10,266 nucleotides of DNA from Legionella sp. (GCA_004297865.1 SCSO01000008.1:1-10266); one strand, 5' to 3'; counted from the stretch's first letter, positions 1-5,857 are shown. Made by a program: numbers and translations. The notes: generated by a model not told the origin, from the sequence alone.

Positions 1-318
1 TAAAAAGGCACAATAAGCGACCAATACCGCAGCCATACCCACTAGAGAGTGGAAAGCCGCGACAAGCTGTGGAATAGCGGTCATGTTAATTTTTAAGGCG
101 ATGAAAGTGCCAATAATGCCACCAGCTAACATTAAACCCAATAAATAGATGTGATGATGAATGCTAGGCATCAACAAAGTGGCAATCACTGCGATACTCA
201 TACCTAAAATGCCTAATAAATTCCCTCTACGGGAAGTGGCAGGACTAGCAAGTCCTTTTAAGGCCAGAATAAAGCAAACCGCGGCAACTAAATAAAACAA
301 GGGCACCAATGTCGTCAT
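1..318 (-). CDS. pntB: NAD(P) transhydrogenase subunit beta PntB, N-terminal 106 residues (runs off the window)
   Basis: PntB supplies membrane domain II helices and the NADP(H)-binding domain III of the proton-pumping transhydrogenase, which reduces NADP+ with NADH at the expense of the proton gradient in the inner membrane. Only the first 106 codons lie here, and the frame is open at base 1. Visible family features are the TSRRGN loop near residues 28-33, hydrophobic helices at about 3-22, 35-50 and 56-75, and the segment from MTAIPQLV to FHSLVGMAAVLV at 79-100. His90 aligns with the His91 of E. coli PntB that matters for proton movement (recalled alignment). The ATG at 318-316 has an AGGAT Shine-Dalgarno sequence upstream and lies 19 bases after the pntAB stop, so it is the third gene of the operon. 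Confidence 0.95.
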   Translation of the reverse strand, partial: MTTLVPLFYLVAAVCFILALKGLASPATSRRGNLLGILGMSIAVIATLLMPSIHHHIYLLGLMLAGGIIGTFIALKINMTAIPQLVAAFHSLVGMAAVLVAYCAFL

Positions 319-337
319 AAAAAATCATCCTTTATTA

Positions 338-634
338 TTACTTTTTATACATGCGCAGCATGCGTTGGGTGACTACGAATCCCCCAAAGATATTGATCGC
401 AGTAATAAAAATCGCCAAACCACCAATCCAGGTAATCGCCCCAGTGAGCTCAGTCCCAGCCGCAATAAGGGCACCTAAAACAATAATACTGGAAATGGCA
501 TTGGTGACTGACATTAATGGGGTATGTAAAGCAGGGGTCACTTTCCAAACTACGTAATAACCCACAAAACAAGCGAGCACAAAAATAGTAAGAATGGCAA
601 TATAAGGATTACCTAAAGTACTGACCTCATGCAT
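338..634 (-). CDS. pntAB: NAD(P) transhydrogenase subunit alpha part 2 (membrane part of the alpha subunit)
   Basis: This 98-residue protein is the membrane part of the alpha subunit, encoded separately as in the three-gene pnt operons (Rhodospirillum rubrum-type pntAA/pntAB/pntB); E. coli has it fused to the NAD(H) domain. Three hydrophobic helices are visible at about residues 11-31, 45-61 and 66-88. The diagnostic block VTPALHTPLMSVTNAIS at 32-48 and the closing INIFGGFVVTQRML match the C-terminal end of E. coli PntA. The start ATG (634-632) lies inside the end of pntAA: the two frames overlap by 8 bases, so translation is probably coupled. pntB follows after 19 bases. I see no truncation. 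Confidence 0.95.
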   Translation of the reverse strand: MHEVSTLGNPYIAILTIFVLACFVGYYVVWKVTPALHTPLMSVTNAISSIIVLGALIAAGTELTGAITWIGGLAIFITAINIFGGFVVTQRMLRMYKK

Positions 635-1757
635 GATTGCTCTCCTTTTCTACTTGGAAGGGTAAGTAATGTCCTTGATGACAGAGTACAGCTTGTTGAA
701 TGATCTCATCCTGAGGATTGAAGGTGATTTTATTGGGTTCGGACGCTAAAAGTTGTAGTAGATGCCCAAGGTTATTGGCATACAGCTCGCTGGCCGTGGC
801 GGGCACTAGGCAAGCCAAATTATTATGACCAATAATAGTAATGTCTTTATAAGTAATAGTCTTATCTAATTCACTCACTTCGCAATTCCCACCACGCGAG
901 GTGGCCAAATCGACAATAACGGCGCCTGGTTTCATGGCTTCAACGGTTTTTTTATACAATAAAATGGGAGCTTTTCTTCCGGGAATTAGAGCCGTTGAGA
1001 TGACGATATCGGCCATTTTGGCATACTGATCTATTAGTTCGGCTTGCTTTAACTTATATTCTTCACTAGTTTCTGAGGCATAACCACCCTGAGTTTCATT
1101 ATTTTCATCAACAGCGACCTCTATAAATTCTGCCCCCAAGCTTTCAACCTGTTCTTTCGCCGCTCGGCGAACATCAAAGGCATAAACCACAGCTCCGAGA
1201 CGTTTGGCAGTAGCTATGGCCTGCAAACCTGCAACGCCAGCACCTAATACTAATACTTTGGCCGGTTGAATCATGCCCGCTGCGGTCATCATCATAGGAA
1301 CTACGCGCTGATAGGCATTCACTCCCGCTAGAACGGCACGATAACCGGCTACGTTAGCCTGTGATGATAAGCTATCCATGCTTTGTGCTCGGCTGATACG
1401 CGGAATAAGGTTCATAGATAATAAAGAGAGGTGTTTTTCTTTGGCCCAGCTTATTAAAGGGTTATCAGGGTTTAGATCGATAGGTGCAATAATAAGAGCT
1501 TCAGGTGAAATCCCGGATAAATCCTGGGAATTAGGTTCGTTGACGCAAAGAAGTACCTGGCATTGTTGGAGAAGCTGCGTTTTATTTAGTACTTGAACCC
1601 CTGCTTGTTGGTAATGGTCATTACTAAAGCCAGAAGTTAGACCTGCATTTTCTTCAATGGCCACGGTAAACCCTAGTTTGCTATAGTTTTTAGCACTTTG
1701 TGGAGTGATGGCTACCCGGGTTTCATTCCCTTTTTCTTTTAAAGTACCAATCATCAT
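627..1757 (-). CDS. pntAA: NAD(P) transhydrogenase subunit alpha part 1 (soluble NAD(H)-binding domain I)
   Basis: This 376-residue cytosolic domain binds NAD(H) and passes hydride to NADP+ on PntB. The N terminus IGTLKEKGNETRVAITP (3-19) is the alanine dehydrogenase/PNT N-terminal signature. RAQSMDSLSSQANVAGYRAV (123-142) is the family-conserved RxQxMDxLSSQAN block. VLGAGVAGLQAI (170-181) is the Rossmann dinucleotide loop, with the following FDVRR (194-198) at the strand that normally reads the adenosine ribose. The SRGGNCEV segment (287-294) is also typical. Of two adjacent ATGs, the first (1757-1755) lies 7 bases from an AGGAT Shine-Dalgarno at 1765-1769 and is preferred. It is the first gene of pntAA-pntAB-pntB and is transcribed divergently from the gene at 1989. 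Confidence 0.96.
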   Translation of the reverse strand: MMIGTLKEKGNETRVAITPQSAKNYSKLGFTVAIEENAGLTSGFSNDHYQQAGVQVLNKTQLLQQCQVLLCVNEPNSQDLSGISPEALIIAPIDLNPDNPLISWAKEKHLSLLSMNLIPRISRAQSMDSLSSQANVAGYRAVLAGVNAYQRVVPMMMTAAGMIQPAKVLVLGAGVAGLQAIATAKRLGAVVYAFDVRRAAKEQVESLGAEFIEVAVDENNETQGGYASETSEEYKLKQAELIDQYAKMADIVISTALIPGRKAPILLYKKTVEAMKPGAVIVDLATSRGGNCEVSELDKTITYKDITIIGHNNLACLVPATASELYANNLGHLLQLLASEPNKITFNPQDEIIQQAVLCHQGHYLPFQVEKESNHA

Positions 1758-1779
1758 GGGAAAAATCCTTTTTACCTAT

Positions 1780-1808
1780 GTAATAACCATCCTAAGGGAA
1801 TTTGTAAA
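1780..1808 (-). promoter_or_regulatory. Putative sigma70 promoter of the pnt operon
   Basis: On the minus strand TTTACA (1808-1803) and TATTAC (1785-1780) are separated by 17 bp, a 5/6 and 4/6 match to consensus. The expected transcript start near 1773 leaves a leader of about 16 bases that just contains the AGGAT Shine-Dalgarno before the pntAA ATG. This is inferred from spacing and position only. Confidence 0.5.
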
Positions 1809-1916
1809 AATTTGCTACTCAGGCAAAATCCATTGATTTAAAGCTGTCCTTTTTTATTATTTAGTGCCTAAAATTTCAATATTTAGAGCAATTTGATAAA
1901 AAATCTGTTTATATAT

Positions 1917-1945
1917 TTGACACAAAGTGGAAAATTAGGTATGAT
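1917..1945 (+). promoter_or_regulatory. Near-consensus sigma70 promoter of the first paralogue
   Basis: TTGACA (1917-1922), a 17-bp spacer, then TATGAT (1940-1945): the -35 is perfect, the -10 is 5/6 and the spacing is optimal. Transcription should start near 1951-1953, giving a leader of about 37 bases to the ATG at 1989. It is the best promoter match I found in the window and suggests strong expression unless repressed. The -10 is covered by one arm of the inverted repeat at 1935-1970. Confidence 0.85.
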
Positions 1946-1970
1946 GTGTCCTGAAATTAATCATACCTAA
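1935..1970. promoter_or_regulatory. Perfect 11-bp inverted repeat over the -10 box (operator candidate)
   Basis: TTAGGTATGAT (1935-1945) and its exact complement ATCATACCTAA (1960-1970) are separated by 14 bp. The left arm contains the whole -10 box and the right arm lies just inside the transcript. Centre-to-centre arm spacing is 25 bp, roughly two and a half helical turns. A dimeric regulator binding here would block RNA polymerase. Because the left arm lies upstream of the expected transcript start, it would not fold into the mRNA, which argues for DNA-level recognition. No regulator gene for it was identified in the window. Confidence 0.5.
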
Positions 1971-1988
1971 ACCAATGTGAGTAAACTT

Positions 1989-2981
1989 ATGACAACTTTA
2001 GTTTTAAAAAATGGTGTAACCATAAATCCTGCTGAGGGCCTTTTTAAGGGCGATTTGGCGAAGGCAGAAAAAGCTCTTCAACTTTTTATCAAGTTAAATG
2101 ATGTTTCTTTAGTAGCAGGTAATGTTTACGGTACTTTAACTGTAAACGGTAAAACTTCTAATGTACCAACTCCTGTAGGTGTTGTTTCTGTAACTTTTGG
2201 ACAACTTTTCAGAGCGTTTGGTATTGCTGAAGATAAATTAGATCAATTCATTGCTGCTTCTCAAGCACAAATTGAAGCTCTTAGAATCCAAGGACTTGTT
2301 AAAGCTGGTGCTGCTGTAACAGCTGCTCGTAAAGCAGCTACTTCAGAAGAAGTGGTTGTACTATCTGACGATGATGTGGAAGCTACTTTAACTAAAGCTG
2401 CTGATATTCAAGCTCGTGCTGCTGCTATCGAAGCTGAAATAGCTAGAGTCGCAAAAGCTGCTCAAGAAACTGCCTTAGCAGCTGCTGCTCTTGCCGCTAC
2501 TAAAGCTCAACGCGATGCTGAAGATAAAGCTGAGATTGTAGAAAGAACAAATAATATTCAAAAGTTAAATGTTGTTAAAGTACAAACTCTTGTTGCTCAA
2601 TTTCAAGCATCTATCAAAGAAAGTGTAATTTCTGCTGAAGCTAAAGAAGCTGCTGATCGTTTAGTAGATAATTTACGTGTTGCAGTTGTAACTTTATCTG
2701 ATACAACTCAAGGTAGCTATGAAGCACGAGTAGAAGAATTTAAAGATTTAGTTACCACTTATTTTGATGAAGCTCTTCCTGCTTTTGCTAATGATTTTAG
2801 CTTCAAAGAAAAAGTAGAGAACTTCTTTAAAAATATCTTAAATGCACTTATTCTTATGGTAACTTGTGGAGCAGTTCCTAGCTTCTTCCAACCTGCAATT
2901 GCTAAGAACTCTGCTTTAGTACAGCAAGGTAAGGCAGACGTTTTAGAAGCTACTGAAACATCTACTAACAGTATTGTATAA
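1989..2981 (+). CDS. Unknown protein with Ala-rich putative coiled coil and C-terminal hydrophobic segment; paralogue of the next gene
   Basis: I do not recognise a named family. The start is set at the ATG at 1989 (330 residues) rather than a GTG four codons upstream: from here the N terminus aligns with the downstream paralogue, and both have a GTGA-type Shine-Dalgarno at the same distance. Residues 1-90 form a conserved N-terminal region (KNG at 7-9, F..GD at 19-22, QLFIK.NDV at 31-39). Residues about 103-187 are Ala/Glu/Lys-rich and look like a long helix or coiled coil; the paralogue has no equally Ala-rich stretch. Residues about 195-280 are helical and charged, followed by a hydrophobic segment (283-300) and a polar tail of 30 residues. 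There is no signal peptide. Ala is mostly GCT, Val mostly GTT/GTA and Lys mostly AAA, as in highly expressed genes. The layout resembles Legionellales host-targeted proteins; that is inference. Confidence 0.85.
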   Translation: MTTLVLKNGVTINPAEGLFKGDLAKAEKALQLFIKLNDVSLVAGNVYGTLTVNGKTSNVPTPVGVVSVTFGQLFRAFGIAEDKLDQFIAASQAQIEALRIQGLVKAGAAVTAARKAATSEEVVVLSDDDVEATLTKAADIQARAAAIEAEIARVAKAAQETALAAAALAATKAQRDAEDKAEIVERTNNIQKLNVVKVQTLVAQFQASIKESVISAEAKEAADRLVDNLRVAVVTLSDTTQGSYEARVEEFKDLVTTYFDEALPAFANDFSFKEKVENFFKNILNALILMVTCGAVPSFFQPAIAKNSALVQQGKADVLEATETSTNSIV

Positions 2982-2999
2982 TAAGAAATTCTTCTAAAC

Positions 3000-3026
3000 A
3001 AAAAGGGCGTTTATACGCCCTTTTTT
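3000..3026 (+). terminator. Rho-independent terminator of the first paralogue
   Basis: GGGCGT (3005-3010), loop TTAT, ACGCCC (3015-3020), flanked by five A upstream and six T downstream. It starts 19 bases after the stop codon. It is nearly identical to the terminator after the second paralogue (4374-4400), differing inside the hairpin at one base (A/G). Confidence 0.93.
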
Positions 3027-3044
3027 ATTTTCAATTAATAAGAT

Positions 3045-3116
3045 AGACAGCAAGATTGTCTGCAGTCCTAGTCACTAAGGGGATTCCTCCGGAGTGCTTT
3101 TGGCTTCTTAGACTAG
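3045..3116. other. Structured part of the 384-bp gap between the paralogues (hairpins; no gene seen)
   Basis: The gap 3027-3410 has no convincing ORF. Its first part holds short inverted repeats: AGACA/TGTCT (3045-3049, 3057-3061); CTAGTC/GACTAG (3068-3073, 3111-3116) with a second inner pair TAAG/CTTA (3076-3079, 3107-3110); and the palindrome CTCCGGAG at 3088-3095. TGCTTTTGG (3095-3103) also has an exact complement at 3227-3235. This could be a small structured RNA or a decayed repeat. The rest, from about 3240, is AT-rich promoter DNA for the next gene. I found no clear promoter for a separate RNA here. Confidence 0.3.
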
Positions 3117-3359
3117 CTAAGCTTGCACACCACACTCTCAATCTGGCTTCCAAAGTCGTAATGTTGGCTGAACAATGTGTACCGTCTATGTGATTAATCA
3201 TAGTTCATTAATTGACCACATGCCATCCAAAAGCAGGTGTTTATTGCAAAGTAATCGTTAATTTTGCTTATCCCGAAAATAAAGTGATATTTGGGAGCTG
3301 TGGAATAGATAACAAATGCAAATTAATTTGATCAAATTACTTCCATAACAGGTTATTAA

Positions 3360-3368
3360 TGGTATAAT
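3360..3368 (+). promoter_or_regulatory. Extended -10 promoter of the second paralogue
   Basis: TGG followed by a perfect TATAAT (3363-3368) forms an extended -10. No good -35 lies 16-18 bp upstream (CTTCCA at 3340-3345 matches 3/6), so the TG motif probably compensates. From the -10 to the ATG the sequence aligns with the first paralogue's leader: TATxATGTG, a TCC, TTAA, CTAA and GTGA recur in order with only one-base gaps. The 11-bp inverted repeat of the first copy is not preserved. Confidence 0.75.
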
Positions 3369-3410
3369 GTGCTCCATGTTTAAGCAAATACTAATTATGG
3401 TGAATAAGAT

Positions 3411-4358
3411 ATGATTACTTTTAATTTTAAAAATGGCACTTCCTTGAGTCCTTCAGAAGCAGGTTTCACTGGGGATGCAAGGCAATTAATTCTGACAAAC
3501 AGAGCAATTCAACTATTTATTAAGCATAATGATGTTACGTTTGATCCAGGCTATTTTACTAGTATTCTAAAGGTAAATGATAAGAGTTATGACTTAGGCT
3601 CATGTTATAATATCACTTATGGAGTGCTATTAGAGGCATTTGAACTTAACGAAAAGCGCTTGGCTTCTGTGGTAAAAGGCTTTAAATTACGCGAAGAAGA
3701 TGTAAAGTATGCTGAAAGATTTACCTTTGAAAATCAAATTCGCGTTGCAAGAATTAAAAATGCACATAGACTCGCAAAAGATACTCCCATAATTCCATTT
3801 GTTGACTTCGTTAATGGTTCTTTCGATGTGAATGAAAGTGAAGAAATTCGTGCTAAAAGAGCTGCAAAAATAGCAGAAGGTCTTCCCATAACTGAACAAC
3901 GTAAAGCTAAGCCTGAACTTGCTGAAATTAATGAGTGTGTAGGATTGCGTGCAATACTTAAGAATTTCAATACTAAGATTAATGGTATAGGTTCTAATTA
4001 CTCAGATGCTAAAAAAGTAGCTGTAGATTTAGCTGAAAATCTTGATCAAGTTGTTGCAAAGTTTGTTAACAAAGACATCGATGCGGAGCAGTTTAAGAAG
4101 GAAACTAAAGACTTAGTAGACGCAGCGTTCCCTATTTTAGAGCGTGATTTAAGCTGGGGTGATTATTTAATTAATATGCTTAAGCATTTATGCAACGCAG
4201 TGACCTATGTGGTTACGGTTAGCGTAGCCCCAAACTCCTTTTTCTTAACCACTAAGAAATCTGAGGGTGCGGTTGCTGCAACAGAAGTTCTCAATAGCTT
4301 GAATAAAGCTGCTGGTACTGATGCGGCTATAGCGGATTCCATTTTATCTTTTAATTAA
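3411..4358 (+). CDS. Unknown protein, divergent paralogue of the preceding gene
   Basis: This 315-residue protein has no signal peptide and no family I can name. It shares with its neighbour the N-terminal block (KNG at 7-9, P.E then F.GD at 14-22, AIQLFIKHNDV at 32-42, then a VN.K turn and an AF...E..L helix). It also shares the C-terminal block: a charged helix FKKETKDLVDAAFPILERD (228-246), SWGDYLINML (248-257), a hydrophobic stretch at about 262-278 ending NSFF, and a polar tail of 37 residues. The middle (100-180) is charged, richer in Arg/Phe/Ile, and lacks the Ala-rich run of the first copy. Codon use is less biased. The Trp, spaced Leu/Asn and FF pattern recalls C termini I associate with Legionella effector-like proteins (memory, not a search). 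The ATG has GGTGA at a suitable distance. Confidence 0.85.
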   Translation: MITFNFKNGTSLSPSEAGFTGDARQLILTNRAIQLFIKHNDVTFDPGYFTSILKVNDKSYDLGSCYNITYGVLLEAFELNEKRLASVVKGFKLREEDVKYAERFTFENQIRVARIKNAHRLAKDTPIIPFVDFVNGSFDVNESEEIRAKRAAKIAEGLPITEQRKAKPELAEINECVGLRAILKNFNTKINGIGSNYSDAKKVAVDLAENLDQVVAKFVNKDIDAEQFKKETKDLVDAAFPILERDLSWGDYLINMLKHLCNAVTYVVTVSVAPNSFFLTTKKSEGAVAATEVLNSLNKAAGTDAAIADSILSFN

Positions 4359-4373
4359 TGCATTAAAAAAATT

Positions 4374-4400
4374 AAAAAGGGCGTTTATGCGCCCTTTTTT
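4374..4400. terminator. Bidirectional rho-independent terminator between convergent genes
   Basis: GGGCG (4379-4383), loop, CGCCC (4390-4394), with an A run before and T6 after. On the plus strand it ends the second paralogue; on the minus strand, read from 4400 to 4374, it has a T run too and lies just past the stop of the CAP-domain gene (4403). The 27-base block is almost the same as 3000-3026. Confidence 0.9.
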
Positions 4401-4402
4401 AT

Positions 4403-4927
4403 TTATCGCGAAAAAGTCTTATAAAAAAAGCCGGGAGCAGAGCTTCGTACTGCGTATTTTTGGCTGGCGCCGGTGCGCAGGAAAATCTGCGTAAAATAGA
4501 GTTTGCCGTGACTATCATGGACTACGCCAATTCCGGTTAAGTTATAATTGCCATCAATATTTCTTTTATGTCCAGGACTGCGTAACCAGTTTTTTACTAC
4601 ATCCTGCGCGTCTTTGTAGTTGTAGGCTACGTTTTCGGCTCCTGCGCCGGAGTTTTTAATTTTCTTATGTAGTCGATTAATTCGTTGATTAAAATATTTG
4701 TGCCCAAAGCCCATACGATGGCTCGCCATGTCTGCAGAATGCTGCCGCGCTTCTTTCACCATTGCAGCATTCATGGTTAGCTTACCCAAGCCATGTTGTT
4801 GACGATATTGATTAATATGCATCAGGATAGCATTTTGAATCTCGGTATCGCTCGCTGCTTGTGCCGGCTGTATTAGGCCAATAAGGGTGCTAATTAATAG
4901 AATGATTTTAGTGGTAGTTTTAAACAT
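4403..4927 (-). CDS. Secreted CAP/SCP-domain protein (YkwD-like)
   Basis: This 174-residue protein has a Sec signal peptide (KTTTK, a hydrophobic core, cleavage probably after PAQA at residue 24). It is then essentially one CAP domain (CRISP/antigen 5/PR-1; bacterial SCP-like). Visible features are INQYRQQHGL (38-47), EARQHSADMA (59-68), GFGH (73-76), GAENVA (96-101) and WLRSPGHKRNI (114-124), then TGIGV and the closing strand YFTQIF. His76, Glu98 and His120 are likely members of the conserved His/Glu cleft. The biochemical role of bacterial CAP proteins is mostly unsettled, so I give none. The start ATG (4927-4925) follows an AGAGG Shine-Dalgarno. The gene converges on the second paralogue across the shared terminator. 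Confidence 0.92.
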   Translation of the reverse strand: MFKTTTKIILLISTLIGLIQPAQAASDTEIQNAILMHINQYRQQHGLGKLTMNAAMVKEARQHSADMASHRMGFGHKYFNQRINRLHKKIKNSGAGAENVAYNYKDAQDVVKNWLRSPGHKRNIDGNYNLTGIGVVHDSHGKLYFTQIFLRTGASQKYAVRSSAPGFFYKTFSR

Positions 4928-4998
4928 GGGGACCTCTTATACGATTAATGTAAAACGTGCATGGTGACTAAAAAAAAATCATTTGTCTAGGGAATTTT

Positions 4999-5016
4999 AC
5001 TCCCCGCAAAGGGAGT
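4999..5016. repeat. Small hairpin ACTCCC/GGGAGT
   Basis: ACTCCC (4999-5004), six-base loop, GGGAGT (5011-5016), with TTTTA on both sides. It lies between the CAP gene and the MITE. It could be a weak terminator in either direction, for example for minus-strand transcripts from the beta-barrel gene. The short T runs make this uncertain. Confidence 0.35.
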
Positions 5017-5068
5017 TTTAATGTCTCCCTTCTCCCGCTGGCGGGGGCGTTGTTGAATAAATAGGTTT

Positions 5069-5097
5069 GTCATTCCCGCGAAGGCGGGAATCTATCC
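5069..5097 (+). repeat. GTCATTCCCGCG-type hairpin repeat, unit 1 (inside the MITE)
   Basis: This unit begins TGTCATTCCCGCG and continues through AAGGCGGGAATC, a hairpin by itself (CCCGC/GCGGG arms). It is the reverse complement, at about 26 of 29 positions, of unit 2 at 5126-5154. Unit 3 lies outside any MITE at 9912-9941. Such short GC-rich hairpins are dispersed in many bacterial genomes. Confidence 0.8.
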
Positions 5098-5125
5098 ATA
5101 AATAAAGCACAGTGCTTGAATTGTA

Positions 5126-5154
5126 GATGGATCCCCGCCTTCGCGGGGATGACA
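5126..5154 (-). repeat. GTCATTCCCGCG-type hairpin repeat, unit 2 (inside the MITE, inverted)
   Basis: This is the inverted partner of 5069-5097, starting GATGGATCCCCG and ending GGGGATGACA. Each substitution in one outer hairpin arm has a matching change in the other (TCCC/GGGA in unit 1 against CCCC/GGGG here), so the fold is kept. Confidence 0.8.
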
Positions 5155-5224
5155 TGCAATCAAAATTGCTTAATAAAAAAGAAATTCTTTATTTATTCAA
5201 CAACGCCCCTCGCGGGGAGAAGGG

Positions 5225-5857
5225 TTAAAGATTAATAGTAAATCCGAACAATACAGCATGCAGAGTAGGTATATTGGATACATGAATCGTTTTGGTTTCG
5301 CTATTAATCAGAGGATTAGGATCATTACCAAAAACACCTTGATACAATAAGTTCAAAGTAGCCAAAGTGGTAATGGGGTATCCCAGGCCTGCTTGAATTT
5401 CACCGGTTATTTGCGAATAGTCATTAATAGGTTCTTTATGAGCCTGCCAATAGCGATAAGCTACACCACCTTTTAATTGGGCAAAGAAATTACTTCCTGC
5501 TAAAGGATCGCTTTTTGCGGTAATTAATAAATCCAACATAGGACCAAGAGAGGCTTGGATGGGTAACCATTGTAGAACAGTGAGAGTTTCTACAGGAATA
5601 TCTAAAGTCACTTTAGGGCTACTTTGTACGCCTAATTCTAATCCCAATAGATAATCACCTGTAAGAAAAAGGTCATTGCCTAAGGCTAAACGTCCTAAAG
5701 GTGAGCTGTTGCTGGGATGGGGATATTTCCCGCCACCGACGCTTCCACTAACCGACCAAGGTTGATCCAATGGTGCTGGTTCAGGAAGATAACCATCAGC
5801 AATAGCATGAAATGAGCACAATATCCCTAGTAAGATTATTGATAATTTCATTTTCAT
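5225..5857 (-). CDS. Probable outer-membrane beta-barrel protein, function unknown
   Basis: This 210-residue protein has a Sec signal peptide (MKMKLSIILLGILCSFHAIA, cleavage before DGYLPEP). The mature part is rich in Gly, Tyr and alternating hydrophobic residues: SVSGSVGGGKYP at 36-47, paired strands such as LTGDYLLGLELGV and FFAQLKGGVAYRYW, and a final strand HAVLFGFTINL. This pattern fits a small 8-stranded-type porin-like barrel of about 190 residues. I cannot name the family. The first of two near ATGs (5857-5855) is preferred because GGGAA lies 6 bases upstream. It is downstream of tRNA-Ser on the same strand, with 111 bases between. Its 3' end abuts the hairpin split by the MITE. Confidence 0.75.
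   Translation of the reverse strand: MKMKLSIILLGILCSFHAIADGYLPEPAPLDQPWSVSGSVGGGKYPHPSNSSPLGRLALGNDLFLTGDYLLGLELGVQSSPKVTLDIPVETLTVLQWLPIQASLGPMLDLLITAKSDPLAGSNFFAQLKGGVAYRYWQAHKEPINDYSQITGEIQAGLGYPITTLATLNLLYQGVFGNDPNPLINSETKTIHVSNIPTLHAVLFGFTINL

Larger units (their letters stand above)
5046..5207. mobile_element. MITE-like element with IS903-like terminal inverted repeats (no transposase)
   Basis: The ends are exact inverted repeats: GGCGTTGTTGAATAAATA (5046-5063) and its complement (5190-5207), extendable by two more G/C pairs outward. As I recall the IS903-group (IS5 family) end, GGCTTTGTTGAATAAATC, the match is 16/18. The flanking 9-mers GCTGGCGGG (5037-5045) and CCTCGCGGG (5208-5216) agree at 7/9 positions, fitting the 9-bp target duplication of that group after some decay. 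The 162-bp interior holds two facing hairpin repeats and the palindrome AAGCAC-A-GTGCTT (5105-5117), so the whole element can fold on itself. There is no ORF, so it would need a transposase from elsewhere. Confidence 0.75.
5027..5224. repeat. Hairpin split by the MITE (probable old terminator of the beta-barrel gene)
   Basis: CCCTTCTCCCGC (5027-5038) and GCGGGGAGAAGGG (5212-5224) are complementary apart from one extra G and flank the MITE. Removing the MITE and one copy of the 9-bp duplication restores a compact hairpin starting directly after the minus-strand stop codon of the gene at 5225. The simplest reading is insertion into a pre-existing hairpin. Confidence 0.55.

Noticed and set aside
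351..1596. Plus-strand open frames opposite the pnt genes
   Set aside because: They lie fully opposite strongly conserved pntAB and pntAA coding sequence.
1977..1988. GTG start four codons upstream for the first paralogue
   Set aside because: The paralogue aligns from the ATG at 1989, and the GTGAG that would be the start region is the likely Shine-Dalgarno sequence.
3687..3970. Two minus-strand open frames inside the second paralogue
   Set aside because: Overlap of a coding gene, no ribosome binding sites, and compositions reflecting the complementary strand.
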